Counted from the stretch's first letter, positions 41,943 through 50,539 are shown. The stretch: 64,000 nucleotides of DNA from Ramlibacter humi (GCF_004681975.1 NZ_SMLK01000001.1:496001-560000); one strand, 5' to 3'. Translations and numbers: made by a program. The notes: a model not told the origin generated them from the sequence alone.

Positions 41943-42602
41943 ATGCTGTCCCTGCTGCTGCCGCGCGACGCGGGCTGGCCACTGAAACTGCTGTTCCTGG
42001 GCGCGCATTGCGACGACATCGAGATCGGCTGCGGCGGCACCCTGCTGCAACTGCTCGCCGCGCGGCCGGACACCGAGGTGTCCTGGGTCGTGTTCAGCGC
42101 GACCGAAGCGCGCGAGCAGGAGGCCCGCGCCGCCGCCGCGCTGTTCCTCGGCGGTGCGGCGCGCGCCGACGTGCAGGTGTTCAGGTTCCGCGACGGCTAC
42201 TTTCCGTACGAGGGCGCACGCATCAAGGAATGCTTCGATGCGCTGCGCACGCGGATGGACCCCGACGCCGTGTTCACGCACTACCGCGACGACCGCCACC
42301 AGGACCACCGCACGATCAGCGACCTGGCCTGGAACACCTGGCGGCGGCACCTGGTGCTGGAGTACGAGGTGCCGAAGTACGACGGCGACCTGGGGCGCCC
42401 GAACCTGTACAGCCCGCTCAGCCGCCAGACCTGCATGCAGAAGGCGAGGGCGATCTGCGAGGTGTTCCGCTCGGAAGCGGGCAAGCCGTGGATGACCGAA
42501 GACACCTTCACCGCGCTGGCTCGCCTGCGCGGCATCGAGTGCGGCGCGGCGGAGGGCTTTGCCGAGGCCTTCTACTGCCGCAAGGCGGTGTTTTCGCCCT
42601 GA
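41943..42602 (+). CDS. PIG-L/LmbE-family deacetylase
   Basis: 219 residues. The zinc site is visible as LGAHCDDIEIGCGG near residue 20 (AHxDD) and HYRDDRHQDHRT near residue 118 (HxxDH). The family removes acetyl groups from N-acetyl sugars. Co-transcribed with the cytidylyltransferase, it would act on a GlcNAc-type intermediate or finished glycan. Its 3' end overlaps the convergent peptidase-like gene by 31 bp. Confidence 0.88.
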   Translation: MLSLLLPRDAGWPLKLLFLGAHCDDIEIGCGGTLLQLLAARPDTEVSWVVFSATEAREQEARAAAALFLGGAARADVQVFRFRDGYFPYEGARIKECFDALRTRMDPDAVFTHYRDDRHQDHRTISDLAWNTWRRHLVLEYEVPKYDGDLGRPNLYSPLSRQTCMQKARAICEVFRSEAGKPWMTEDTFTALARLRGIECGAAEGFAEAFYCRKAVFSP

Positions 42603-43900
42603 GGGGCCAGCAGCCCGTGCGCCAGCAGCAGCCGCGCCGCGGCGTGGATCGTGCCGAAGGGCAGGCCGGAGCGCTCGGCGATCGCCAGCAGGCTGGCGCC
42701 GCCGTCGGACAGGTTCAGCACCCACAGCATTGCCATCTCCAGGTCGCGGATGCCGTTGCCACCCATCGCACCGTAAAGGCCGCGCTTGCCCAGCTGCGGT
42801 TCGCACATCGGCTGCGTGTTGCGGTAGGTGGCGTCGTGCTCGAGCACATCCGCGATGGCCAGCAGAGCCCGCAGCGAGCCGGCCAACTGTCCTGCATGCA
42901 CGAAGTCCGGGTTGTCGCCGGACGTGTGGTACTGCGGGTATTCGCCGTGAGGCGTGCGCATCAGGCAGCCGACGGGCAGGTTGAACCCCGGCGAGCAGTA
43001 CTGGCGTTCGTCGTAGCCGTACGGTGAGAACGGCCGCCACGCGTGCCCCGGGTCCGCATGCCGCAAGACGTGGCGCACCGCGGTGTCGATCGCGGCGTCG
43101 CCGCGACGGCTGGCCTTGTAGGTGAACGCGCCCGCATCGCCGATGCCGGTGAGCACCAGCCCGTGCCGGATGCGGCGGGCCTGCTCCTCATGGCGGCTCA
43201 GCCAAGTGATCGACCCGATGGTGCCGGGGATGAAGAGGAAGCGGTACGACAACCGCCGTGGCGCCGCGGCCAGCGCCTTCGCCAGGAAGGTGGCGACCGC
43301 GATGCCCGACAGGTTGTCGTTGCACAGCGAGGGATGGCACACGTGGCACGAGAACAGCACGTCGTCCCGTGACGTGCCCGCCAGGAAGCACTCGCCGTAC
43401 GTGAGGTGGCCGTCGGCCAGCGTCGAGTCGATGCACACCTCGTACTCGCCTTCGGGCAGGCTCTCCAGGTCGCGGTGCGCAAGGCAGAAGCCCCAATCCT
43501 CGCGGTAGTACGAAGTGCGGTAGGGGATCAGGTCCGGCTGTTGCGGCAGCGAATGCAGGTGAGGGCGCAGCTGCTCCAGCGTCATGCGGGCGCGCACCGG
43601 TACGCTGTAGCTGACCACGTGCAGGTTGTGGCGGCGGAAGTCGATGACCCGCTCGCCGCGCGGATTCTTCACCCAGGCGTCGCGGATGTTCCATTCGCGC
43701 GGCACCGTCCAGTCGAATGCCGGCGTTCCGCTGGGCACTTCGTGCACCTGCAGCGGGATCTCACGCTGCACGCGAGCCAGCGTGGCGCGCACGCCGTCGC
43801 CGGTGATGCTGCGGCAGATGGGGTACAGCTCGCGCACCAGCGCGTGCATGTCGCGGCCGGCCGCGGCGAAGTCGTCCGCGTCGCCTGCCGCAGGCGTCAC
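42572..43900 (-). CDS. DUF4910-type aminopeptidase-like protein with C-terminal winged helix
   Basis: 442 residues from GTG 43900, which overlaps the methyltransferase stop (GTGA). The main part (about 10-365) resembles the DUF4910/DUF2172 zinc-peptidase-like family: FDWTVPREWNIRDAW, SCHVCHPSLCNDNLSGI (His and Asp metal ligands as in M28 peptidases), GTIGSITWL and YHTSGDN. The last ~70 residues (LNLSDGGASLLAIAERSGL) look like a small winged helix. Such genes recur in polysaccharide clusters; a role in amidated or aminoacylated sugars is possible but unproven. Confidence 0.82.
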   Translation of the reverse strand: MTPAAGDADDFAAAGRDMHALVRELYPICRSITGDGVRATLARVQREIPLQVHEVPSGTPAFDWTVPREWNIRDAWVKNPRGERVIDFRRHNLHVVSYSVPVRARMTLEQLRPHLHSLPQQPDLIPYRTSYYREDWGFCLAHRDLESLPEGEYEVCIDSTLADGHLTYGECFLAGTSRDDVLFSCHVCHPSLCNDNLSGIAVATFLAKALAAAPRRLSYRFLFIPGTIGSITWLSRHEEQARRIRHGLVLTGIGDAGAFTYKASRRGDAAIDTAVRHVLRHADPGHAWRPFSPYGYDERQYCSPGFNLPVGCLMRTPHGEYPQYHTSGDNPDFVHAGQLAGSLRALLAIADVLEHDATYRNTQPMCEPQLGKRGLYGAMGGNGIRDLEMAMLWVLNLSDGGASLLAIAERSGLPFGTIHAAARLLLAHGLLAPQGENTALRQ

Positions 43901-45183
43901 TCGAAAACCTCGACGTCCGGGATGGGCACCACGAAGCGGCCGCCCCATTCCCGGATGTACGACAGCTGCTTGCGGATCTCGTCCTTCAGGTTCCACGGCA
44001 GGATGAAGACGTAGTCGGGCCGCGTCTCGTCCAGCTTGCCGGGCGGGAACACCGGGATGTGCGTGCCGGGCAGGAACTTGCCGTGCTTGTACGGGTTGCG
44101 GTCCACCGTGTAGTCCAGCAGGTCGGTGCGGATGCCGCAGTAGTTCAGCAGCGTGTTGCCCTTGCCGGGCGCGCCGTAGCCGGCCACGGTCCTGCCTTCG
44201 CGCCTGGCCTGCAGGAAGAACTCCAGGATGCGGCGCTTGGTGCGGCGGACCTGCTCGTCGAACGCGCTGTAGGTTTCCAGTTGCGTGAACCCGGCGGCTT
44301 CCTCGCGTTGCGCCAGTTCGCCCACGCTGTCTTCGATGGGGCGCGACTCATCGTCGTCGTGGCGTGCATAGACGCGCAGCGATCCGCCGTGGCTGCGCAG
44401 TTCCTCGACGTCGAACACCGTGAGGCCGAATTGGGCCAGCAGCCGGGACGCGGTGAGGAACGAGAAGTACGAGAAGTGCTCGTGGTAGATGGTGTCGAAC
44501 TGGTTGCCTTCCATCAGCCGCATCAGATGCGGGAACTCCAGCGTGACCACGCCTCGCGGCTTGAGCAGCAGCTTCAGGCCGGCGGTGAAGCTGCGCACGT
44601 CGGGCACGTGCGCGAACACGTTGTTGGCCGTGATCAGGTCGGCCCGCGTGCCCTGGCGCACCAGCTCCGCGGCCAGTTCCTTGCCGAAGAAGCGCACGAG
44701 CGTGGGCAGGCCCTTGCCGACCGCGACCCTGGCGACGTTGGCGGCCGGCTCGATGCCCAGCACCGGGATCCCCTGCTGGGCGAAGTACTGCAGCAGGTAG
44801 CCGTCGTTGCTGGCCACTTCCACCGCCAGGCTGTCGGGTCCCAGGCCGAAGCGGCCGGCCATGCGCTCGGTGTACGCCCTCGCGTGCGCCAGCCAGCTGT
44901 CGGAGTACGAGGAGAAGTAGGCGTACTCGGTGAAGATGTCCTTGGGGCTGACGTATTCCTGCAGCTGTACGAGGAAGCAGCGCTCGCACACCTGCACGTG
45001 CAGCGGGTAGAAAGGCTCCATCTGGTCCAGCTGGTCGGCCGGCAGGAAGCGCTCGCAGGGCGGCGACATGCCCAGGTCCGCGAACGTGTGGCGCAGGCGC
45101 GAACCGCAGATGCGGCAGGTCGCGTGGCCGGTGTGCGCGTGGGCCGGGGCCGCGGGCCGGTGCAGTTCCATGATGGTTCCCAT
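43897..45183 (-). CDS. Nucleotide-sugar C-methyltransferase-like protein
   Basis: 428 residues. An N-terminal zinc-finger part has CRICG near residue 23, then CERCFLVQLQEY near residue 66. The SAM-dependent core has VEVASNDGYLLQYF near residue 121, NNVFAHVPD near residue 188 and the histidine pair in IYHEHFSYFS. The C-terminal domain (GYGAPGKGNTLLNYC onward) is that of C-methyltransferases acting on NDP-4-keto-6-deoxy sugars (TylC3-like). It would add a branch methyl to a cluster sugar. ATG 45183 or 45171 may start it. Overlaps the next gene by 4 bp. Confidence 0.87.
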   Translation of the reverse strand: MGTIMELHRPAAPAHAHTGHATCRICGSRLRHTFADLGMSPPCERFLPADQLDQMEPFYPLHVQVCERCFLVQLQEYVSPKDIFTEYAYFSSYSDSWLAHARAYTERMAGRFGLGPDSLAVEVASNDGYLLQYFAQQGIPVLGIEPAANVARVAVGKGLPTLVRFFGKELAAELVRQGTRADLITANNVFAHVPDVRSFTAGLKLLLKPRGVVTLEFPHLMRLMEGNQFDTIYHEHFSYFSFLTASRLLAQFGLTVFDVEELRSHGGSLRVYARHDDDESRPIEDSVGELAQREEAAGFTQLETYSAFDEQVRRTKRRILEFFLQARREGRTVAGYGAPGKGNTLLNYCGIRTDLLDYTVDRNPYKHGKFLPGTHIPVFPPGKLDETRPDYVFILPWNLKDEIRKQLSYIREWGGRFVVPIPDVEVFE

Positions 45184-45203
45184 GACGCCTCCTGGTGCGT
45201 GGC

Positions 45204-45932
45204 CTAGCCGGTCCTGGCCATCGGCCGCATGTGGATCTCGGTCACCTCGGCCGTGCGGGGCAGGGCCAGCGCATGCAAGGTCATCGCCGCGACGTCCTCC
45301 GGTTGCATCAGCACGGCCGGGTCGTAGGTGCGGCCTTCCGCCGCGTGCACGGCGGCCTGCATGGGCGTGGCCGTGCGGCCGGGAAACACGCTGAGCACCC
45401 GCACGCCGGCCGCGTTCACTTCCGCGCGCAGCCCGTCCGCCAGCGCCTTCTGTGCCAGCTTGGTGGCCGCGTACAGGGAAACGCCGGCCCTCGCAGCCAG
45501 CGCGGCCGAGGAGTTCACGAAGACCACTTGTCCACGTCCGGCGATGAGCGATGGCAGCAGCTGTTGCGTGAGGACGTACGGCGCGCGCATGTGCACGCGG
45601 TACTGCTCGTCGAGCAGCGCAGGCGCGGCCTGCGCGGTGGGACCCATGGCGTGGATGCCGGCCGCGTGCACGAGCACGGCCATGCGCTCATGGCCGCCGC
45701 GCAGTTCGCGTGCCAGCCGCTCGACCTCGTCGCCGGCCGCGAGGTCCGCGCAGTGATGCGAGGCGGGCAGGGCGCCGGCCGGGAAGGCCGCGGCCACCTG
45801 CCTCAACGCTTCCAGCCTGCGGCCGACGAGGGCGACGCATGCGCCCTGCGCAGCCAGCGCGATCGCGATCGCCCGTCCGATGCCGCTGCTCGCGCCGGTG
45901 ACCACCGCCACCTGTCCCTGCAGTTCGCCCAT
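45204..45932 (-). CDS. Short-chain dehydrogenase/reductase
   Basis: 242 residues from ATG 45932. Classical SDR: TGASSGIGRAIAIALAAQG at residue 13, VLVHAAGIHA near residue 88, FVNSSAALAAR near residue 140 and catalytic YAATK near residue 155. It heads the leftward three-gene block (SDR, C-methyltransferase, DUF4910 protein) and may reduce a keto-sugar or a lipid precursor. Substrate unknown. Confidence 0.88.
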   Translation of the reverse strand: MGELQGQVAVVTGASSGIGRAIAIALAAQGACVALVGRRLEALRQVAAAFPAGALPASHHCADLAAGDEVERLARELRGGHERMAVLVHAAGIHAMGPTAQAAPALLDEQYRVHMRAPYVLTQQLLPSLIAGRGQVVFVNSSAALAARAGVSLYAATKLAQKALADGLRAEVNAAGVRVLSVFPGRTATPMQAAVHAAEGRTYDPAVLMQPEDVAAMTLHALALPRTAEVTEIHMRPMARTG

Positions 45933-46130
45933 GCACGCATTGGACTGCCTCGGCCGGAAGCGGTGTTGCACGGCAGTTCCGGCGTGCGTAGTCCCGGGGC
46001 CCGCGCGCGCGTAGGACGAAATCCAATTGCACGGCCGTGCGCAAGTGCCGAGTTGCCGCTTTCCTATAGTGCGCCAACGCGCAAGCCCGGCCATCACGCC
46101 CGGGCGCGCCGCACGCACGGGAGAGCAGCG
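45933..46130. promoter_or_regulatory. Divergent gap with 12-bp palindrome
   Basis: This 198-bp region lies between the leftward SDR block and the rightward glycosyltransferase block. It contains a perfect palindrome GCACGGCCGTGC (46029-46040) and a TATAGT -10-like hexamer (46065-46070) reading rightward, without a clear -35. A shared control site for both halves of the cluster is plausible. Confidence 0.4.
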
Positions 46131-47189
46131 ATGCAGCCGCGGATCGCTTTTCTGGTGATGTCGGCCGTCAGCAGGCCGCAGACGGTGGACCAGCTCGCCC
46201 GCTCACTCGTGCCGCACACGGTGCTGGTGCACCACGACTTCTCGCAGTCCCCGGACTTCCCGCTCACGTCGCCGAACGTGCGCTTCGTGCCCGAACCCCG
46301 GCGCACCGGTTGGGCGCACTTCGGCTTCATCGAAGGCATCTTCCATTCGCTGCAGTACGCGTTGTCGCACCTGGCCTTCGACTACCTGCAGTTGCTCAGC
46401 CCAACCTGCCTGCCGCTCAAGCCGATGGCGAGGTTCGAGGCGCACGTGGCCGAGGGACAGCTGGCGCACTTCGACGGCATCGACCTGCTGGCGGACCGCG
46501 ATGCGCTGATGAACGTGGGTTACCGCGCGTTCACGCCCGAAGGCAGCTGGAGGCACCGCCTGGCGCGGCGCGCCAGCGACATCTACTTCGGCGGTTCCAC
46601 GGCGCGGCGCGACGAAGCGGGCATCTGGCTGCGGTCGGGCGGCGGCCGGGGTGTGGTCTCGCGCGCCATGGGCGGCGTGATCCAGACGCTGAGCCGGCCG
46701 TCGATCGGCCGCCATCCGTTCGGCAGCGGCCTGCACCCGTACTACGGCTCGGCGTGGTTCGGCGCGCGGCGCGAAGTCGTCGCCGGCATGGTGGAGTTCT
46801 TCGATCGTCCCGGCGTGCGCGACTACTTCAGCCGGCTGCGCATCGCGGAGGAGTTCCTGCTGCCGACGATGCTCGCCGAGCTGGCGCCGGTGCACGGCCC
46901 GCTGAACCACGCCGTCAAGCGCTTCGAAGGCGCGCATGCCGGCTGGTACACGGAAGCCGATCTCGAATCGCTGCGCGGCACGCACGCCTTTTTCGGCCGC
47001 AAGTTTCCCGACGATCCGGCGGCGCCCGTCCGCGTACGGGTGCTGCGTGAACTGGCGGGGATCTCCACGCCTTGGGGGGCACGGCCGCGCGTTCCGGCGC
47101 GGATCCCGGCCGCGGCCCACGAGGCGGTCCATGACGCGGCCGGGCAGCCCGGCGACTTCGCTCCCAGCGGCGGGCTGTTGCGCCCATGA
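46131..47189 (+). CDS. Core-2/I-branching-type (GT14) glycosyltransferase
   Basis: 352 residues. The N-terminal half fits the bacterial beta-1,6-N-acetylglucosaminyltransferase-like family: RIAFLVMSAV, VHHDFSQSPDF near residue 35, GWAHFGFIEGIFHSLQYAL near residue 61, and LQLLSPTCLPLKP near residue 87. HPYYGSAWFGARREVV near residue 203 and RIAEEFLLPTML near residue 243 match later family motifs. No membrane segment. It likely transfers a HexNAc or related sugar onto the cluster's product. It overlaps the RfbC-like gene by 4 bp. Confidence 0.82.
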   Translation: MQPRIAFLVMSAVSRPQTVDQLARSLVPHTVLVHHDFSQSPDFPLTSPNVRFVPEPRRTGWAHFGFIEGIFHSLQYALSHLAFDYLQLLSPTCLPLKPMARFEAHVAEGQLAHFDGIDLLADRDALMNVGYRAFTPEGSWRHRLARRASDIYFGGSTARRDEAGIWLRSGGGRGVVSRAMGGVIQTLSRPSIGRHPFGSGLHPYYGSAWFGARREVVAGMVEFFDRPGVRDYFSRLRIAEEFLLPTMLAELAPVHGPLNHAVKRFEGAHAGWYTEADLESLRGTHAFFGRKFPDDPAAPVRVRVLRELAGISTPWGARPRVPARIPAAAHEAVHDAAGQPGDFAPSGGLLRP

Positions 47190-47740
47190 AGTTCAACGCG
47201 ACGCCGCTGCCCGGCGCCATGCTGGTCGAGTTGCAGCCGCATGAGGACGAGCGCGGCTTCTTCGAGCGGATCTACTGCGAACGCGAGTTCGCCGAACACG
47301 GGCTGCCCGGCCGAATGGTGCAGGCCAACGTCTCCTTCACGCGGCGGGCGGGCACGCTGCGCGGCATGCACTGGCAGGCGGCCCCGCACGAGGAAGACAA
47401 GCTCGTGCACTGCCTGCAGGGCGCCATCTGGGATGTCATCGTCGACATCCGGCCCGGGTCGCCGACGTACTGCCGCTGGTTCGGCGTCGAGTTGGGCGGG
47501 GCCGGCGACCGCATGTTGCTCGTGCCCAAGGGCTTCGCGCACGGCTTCGTCACGCTGACCGATGACGCCAGCGTGCTGTACCACGTGTCGCAGTTCCACG
47601 CGCCCGGCACCGAGCGCGGCGCGCGACACGACGATCCCGCATTCGGCATCGACTGGCCGGTGCCCATCCGGCTGATCGCGGACAAGGACCGTGCCTGGCC
47701 GGACTTCGCCGGCAATGCTCAGGAAAGGAGCTCCGCATGA
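47186..47740 (+). CDS. dTDP-4-dehydrorhamnose 3,5-epimerase family protein (RfbC-like)
   Basis: 184 residues, typical length. The cupin signature reads DERGFFERIYCEREF near residue 24, then TLRGMHWQ (catalytic histidine) near residue 57, VHCLQGAIWDVIVDIRPGSPTY near residue 73 and PKGFAHGFVTL near residue 113. The family epimerises C3/C5 of NDP-4-keto-6-deoxy-hexoses. No rmlA/rmlB/rmlD is adjacent, so it may act on the CDP-sugar predicted for this cluster rather than in dTDP-rhamnose synthesis. It overlaps the next gene by 4 bp. Confidence 0.9.
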   Translation: MKFNATPLPGAMLVELQPHEDERGFFERIYCEREFAEHGLPGRMVQANVSFTRRAGTLRGMHWQAAPHEEDKLVHCLQGAIWDVIVDIRPGSPTYCRWFGVELGGAGDRMLLVPKGFAHGFVTLTDDASVLYHVSQFHAPGTERGARHDDPAFGIDWPVPIRLIADKDRAWPDFAGNAQERSSA

Positions 47741-48774
47741 AGCTGCTCGTCACCGGCGTGGAGGGTTACATCGGCTGCCTGCTTGCGCCACTGCTGCAGT
47801 CACGCGGCCACGACCTGGTTGGCTACGACACCGGCTTCTACCGCGACGGCTGGCTGTTCAGCGACCGCGCGCTGGTGCCGCACTTCCCGCGCACGATCAA
47901 CGGCGACATCCGCGAGATCCAGCCCGCACACCTGGAGGGCGTGGACGCGGTCGTGCACCTGGCAGAGCTGTCGAACGACCCGCTGGGCGAAAACGATCCG
48001 CAGCTCACGCACCAGATCAACCACCAGGCGTCGGTGCGATTGGCGCAACTGGCGCGCGAGGCCGGCGTGCGGCGCTTCGTCTACACCTCATCGTGCAGCG
48101 TGTACGGGGTGGCCGACGGCGCCGAACCGATGACGGAGCAGTCGCCGGTCAACCCGCAGACGGCGTACGGCGTGTGCAAGACGCTGGTGGAGCGGGACGT
48201 CGGCGCGATGGCGTCGGCCGATTTCATCCCCACGTTCCTGCGCAACGCCACCGCGTACGGCGCCTCGCCGCGCATGCGGTTCGACATCGTGCTGAACAAC
48301 CTGTGCGGCGTCGCGGCGACCGCGGGCCGCATCGTGATGACGAGCGACGGCACGCCCTGGCGGCCGCTGGTGCACGTGCTGGACATCTGTGAGGCGATCG
48401 CCTGCGTGCTGGAGGCGCCGGCCGACGCGGTGCGTGGCGAGGTGTTCAACGTCGGGCACGACGCCGACAACTACCAGGTGCGAGAGATTGCGCAGATCGT
48501 CGCGGGGGTGTACCCGGGCTGCGAGCTGAGTTTCGGTCCCAGCGGTGGCGACAACCGCAGCTACCGCGTGAGCTTCGCCAAGATCCACCGGCAGCTGCCC
48601 GGCTTCCGGTGCAACTGGGATGCGCGGCGCGGCGCGCAGCAGCTGTACGACGTGTTCACGCGCATCGGCCTGGACCGTGCCGGATTCGACGCGCGGCCGT
48701 TCACGCGGCTGAAGCAGCTGAAGTACCTGAGTTCGACCGGGCAGGTGGACGAGCGGCTGTTCTGGCGGGTCTGA
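47737..48774 (+). CDS. NAD-dependent nucleotide-sugar epimerase/dehydratase
   Basis: 345 residues. Rossmann motif TGVEGYIG at residue 6, VVHLAELSNDPLGEND near residue 70, TSSCSVYG near residue 115 and catalytic YGVCK near residue 144, then NVGHDADNYQVREIA in the C-terminal substrate domain. An extended SDR acting on an NDP-sugar (epimerase, dehydratase or reductase). Last of the rightward three-gene block. The exact reaction is not clear. Confidence 0.9.
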   Translation: MKLLVTGVEGYIGCLLAPLLQSRGHDLVGYDTGFYRDGWLFSDRALVPHFPRTINGDIREIQPAHLEGVDAVVHLAELSNDPLGENDPQLTHQINHQASVRLAQLAREAGVRRFVYTSSCSVYGVADGAEPMTEQSPVNPQTAYGVCKTLVERDVGAMASADFIPTFLRNATAYGASPRMRFDIVLNNLCGVAATAGRIVMTSDGTPWRPLVHVLDICEAIACVLEAPADAVRGEVFNVGHDADNYQVREIAQIVAGVYPGCELSFGPSGGDNRSYRVSFAKIHRQLPGFRCNWDARRGAQQLYDVFTRIGLDRAGFDARPFTRLKQLKYLSSTGQVDERLFWRV

Positions 48775-48812
48775 GCGCGCTGTTCAGTGCAACGGCCGGC
48801 GGTGGGCGTTGC

Positions 48813-48896
48813 CTAGACGTCGACGGCGAGGCCGGTGTTCTTTCCCGCCGCCTGGTCGGCCAGCGCTTTTTCGTACAGCGTCTTGATGTCGGGCAT
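48813..48896 (-). CDS. Possible 27-residue small protein
   Basis: An ATG at 48896 preceded by GAGG six bases upstream opens a 27-codon frame ending in TAG at 48813. It encodes a soluble charged peptide starting MPDIKTLYEKALADQAAGK. It lies 40 bp downstream of the protease stop on the same strand and in the otherwise empty 162-bp gap before the epimerase end. No family was recognised. It could be a true small protein or the leftover 5' end of a lost gene. Confidence 0.35.
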   Translation of the reverse strand: MPDIKTLYEKALADQAAGKNTGLAVDV

Positions 48897-48936
48897 GCGT
48901 TACCTCATCGACCTTGCGTCTGGCGTGATTCGCGCG

Positions 48937-50181
48937 CTATTGGGAGTTCGTGGGTCGGGTGCTTGCGTTCACCAGCTCCAGGACTTCATCGACAACGAAA
49001 GCCGTGCTTCCGACGCCGCCGCGGCCCTGTGCCTCGAACCGCACGATCCTTTGAAGTTCGGGCGCGTACCAGACGGTCGCGCGATAGGTGCCACGAACGG
49101 CGCTGAGTCCGCGCTGCGAGATTCCGGTGAAATGGACACGAACTGTCCGCATCGAGACTCCCGCCAGCTCGATCATCTCCTCCGACTCGCTTTCGGCCCT
49201 CAGTTCCATGATGAACGGCGAACCATCGCCGAAAGCCTGGTAGCGGCTGAGGCGCTGTCCACCCCCCGTGCCCGGGAACCACCCGCCCGGAGGCATGGCC
49301 TGTTCGAACTCTCCTCCCGGGGCGGCGGTGAGCGTAACCACTCGGCCTTCACCATCCTCGATACGACTGCCGCCATTGAGGACGACAAGCGAGCCCTCCC
49401 GGCGGTCGACCCGATACACGACCTTTCGCGACACGCCGGTCAGCCGGTCGCGCAAGACATATTCGAACGTGTCCAGCGTGGCAGGAGCGTCTTCGTTCGC
49501 CGGAGGCGCCACCGAGCCAGGCGCGTAAGCCGTCTGGATCGGCAGTGGGTCCCGTGCACCGGCTCGAGAGCGCAGTTCACCGATCCACGTTGCCGGCAAA
49601 GCGAAGCCGATGTTCTGTGCGTCCCGGAAGATGCTTGTGGTGATGCCGACCAAGTGCCCGTTCGTGTCGAACAAGCCGCCGCCACTGGATCCTTTTGAGA
49701 TCGGTACCGTGAACTGCAGGGCTTCGACCGAACCGCGCCCACGCCGAATCCCCGACAGCAGGCCGTCGGAAAGGGTCAATTCCAAACCACCCGGGTTGCC
49801 GATGGCGAACAGCCTCGCGCCAATCCGCAAGCGTCGCCAGTCGCCAATGGTGACTGCGGGCGCGTCCAGGCCAGGCGCACGGATTTCACAGAGGTCGCGC
49901 CATGGGTCACGGTGGACCAGCTGTGCCTTCAGGCGCACCGCGTCGTGCCGGACGAAAATCTCCGAACCTCCTGCGATCACGTGACAATTGGTGATCAAGG
50001 TTTCGGGCGCGATGACCACTGCGCTGCCGAGTGCGCTGCCCCGCTCCAATCGAACCTGCACCAGCCAGACGCTCGCCGAGAGCTTTTCGTACAGTTCCTC
50101 GGCCGTGAGCTGTGCCCGAGCTGGCCATGGCGCAATGCTCAGCAACAATGCGAGAGCGGCAGCCCAAACTCTTCCCATCAC
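48937..50181 (-). CDS. Exported trypsin-like serine protease (S1 family)
   Basis: 414 residues with a Sec signal peptide (cleavage near ARA, about residue 23). The triad is visible: H67 in TNCHVIA, D96 in WRDLCEI, S166 in GSSGG. The protease domain ends near residue 205 and no PDZ domain follows. Residues 230-414 form an unrecognised beta-rich domain (TFEYVLRDRLTGVSRKVVYRVDRREGSLVV and later). The N-terminal ELYEKLSASVWLV resembles bacterial DegP-type trypsin folds. It is likely periplasmic; substrate and the role of the second half are unknown. Base composition is somewhat less GC-rich than its neighbours. Confidence 0.85.
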   Translation of the reverse strand: MMGRVWAAALALLLSIAPWPARAQLTAEELYEKLSASVWLVQVRLERGSALGSAVVIAPETLITNCHVIAGGSEIFVRHDAVRLKAQLVHRDPWRDLCEIRAPGLDAPAVTIGDWRRLRIGARLFAIGNPGGLELTLSDGLLSGIRRGRGSVEALQFTVPISKGSSGGGLFDTNGHLVGITTSIFRDAQNIGFALPATWIGELRSRAGARDPLPIQTAYAPGSVAPPANEDAPATLDTFEYVLRDRLTGVSRKVVYRVDRREGSLVVLNGGSRIEDGEGRVVTLTAAPGGEFEQAMPPGGWFPGTGGGQRLSRYQAFGDGSPFIMELRAESESEEMIELAGVSMRTVRVHFTGISQRGLSAVRGTYRATVWYAPELQRIVRFEAQGRGGVGSTAFVVDEVLELVNASTRPTNSQ

Positions 50182-50329
50182 CCCTCCTGGAACGGCCGGC
50201 TGACTCTACCATTCGGGGAGCGGCGCGATCCCGGGCTATCTTGGGTGGACAGGTCGCTCGCGGAACAGGCGGACGGTCGATGCCACCGACGGCATGCTCC
50301 GGACCTGGGGGCGCAGGCCGCCTGGCGGG

Positions 50330-50353
50330 AAGGCTCAGCACAAGCTGAGTCTT
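50330..50353 (-). terminator. Hairpin downstream of ffs
   Basis: AAGGCTCAGC and GCTGAGTCTT (50330-50339 and 50344-50353) form a 10-bp stem with one mismatch-type pair around ACAA. It lies about 33 bases beyond the end of the 4.5S RNA on its strand. The T-run is weak, so it may be a processing or partial termination signal. The rest of 50182-50329 shows nothing recognisable. Confidence 0.4.
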
Positions 50354-50385
50354 CGATCCGCGAGGCGCTGCTTGGGGTGATCTGA

Positions 50386-50474
50386 CGAGCCTTACCCCCG
50401 GCACTGGCTCCACAGTTAGGGCTGCTTGGTTCCCCACCTGACCCGGTTGGCCGCTTCACCATGCGGGGAGGCCC
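50386..50474 (-). ncRNA. ffs: Signal recognition particle 4.5S RNA
   Basis: The minus strand holds the universally conserved SRP apical segment GGTCAGGTGGGGAACCAAGC, which pairs on itself around the GGAA-type loop that binds Ffh. The flanks GGGCCTCCCCGC (5') and GCCGGGGGTAAGGCTC (3') pair to close the long hairpin, giving about 90 nt. It targets nascent inner-membrane proteins with Ffh. Ends are approximate to a few bases. Location next to dnaX is usual, here in divergent orientation. Confidence 0.9.
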
Positions 50475-50484
50475 GTCACTTGCG

Positions 50485-50490
50485 ATTGTA
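50485..50490 (-). promoter_or_regulatory. ffs: -10 element of ffs
   Basis: TACAAT on the minus strand lies eleven bases before the inferred 5' end of the 4.5S RNA, a plausible -10. No strong -35 is visible at the normal distance. Confidence 0.5.
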
Positions 50491-50539
50491 GGTGACGCAA
50501 GGGGCGCTTTCCTCGATGAGCTTGCCGCGGCCGCGCCTT

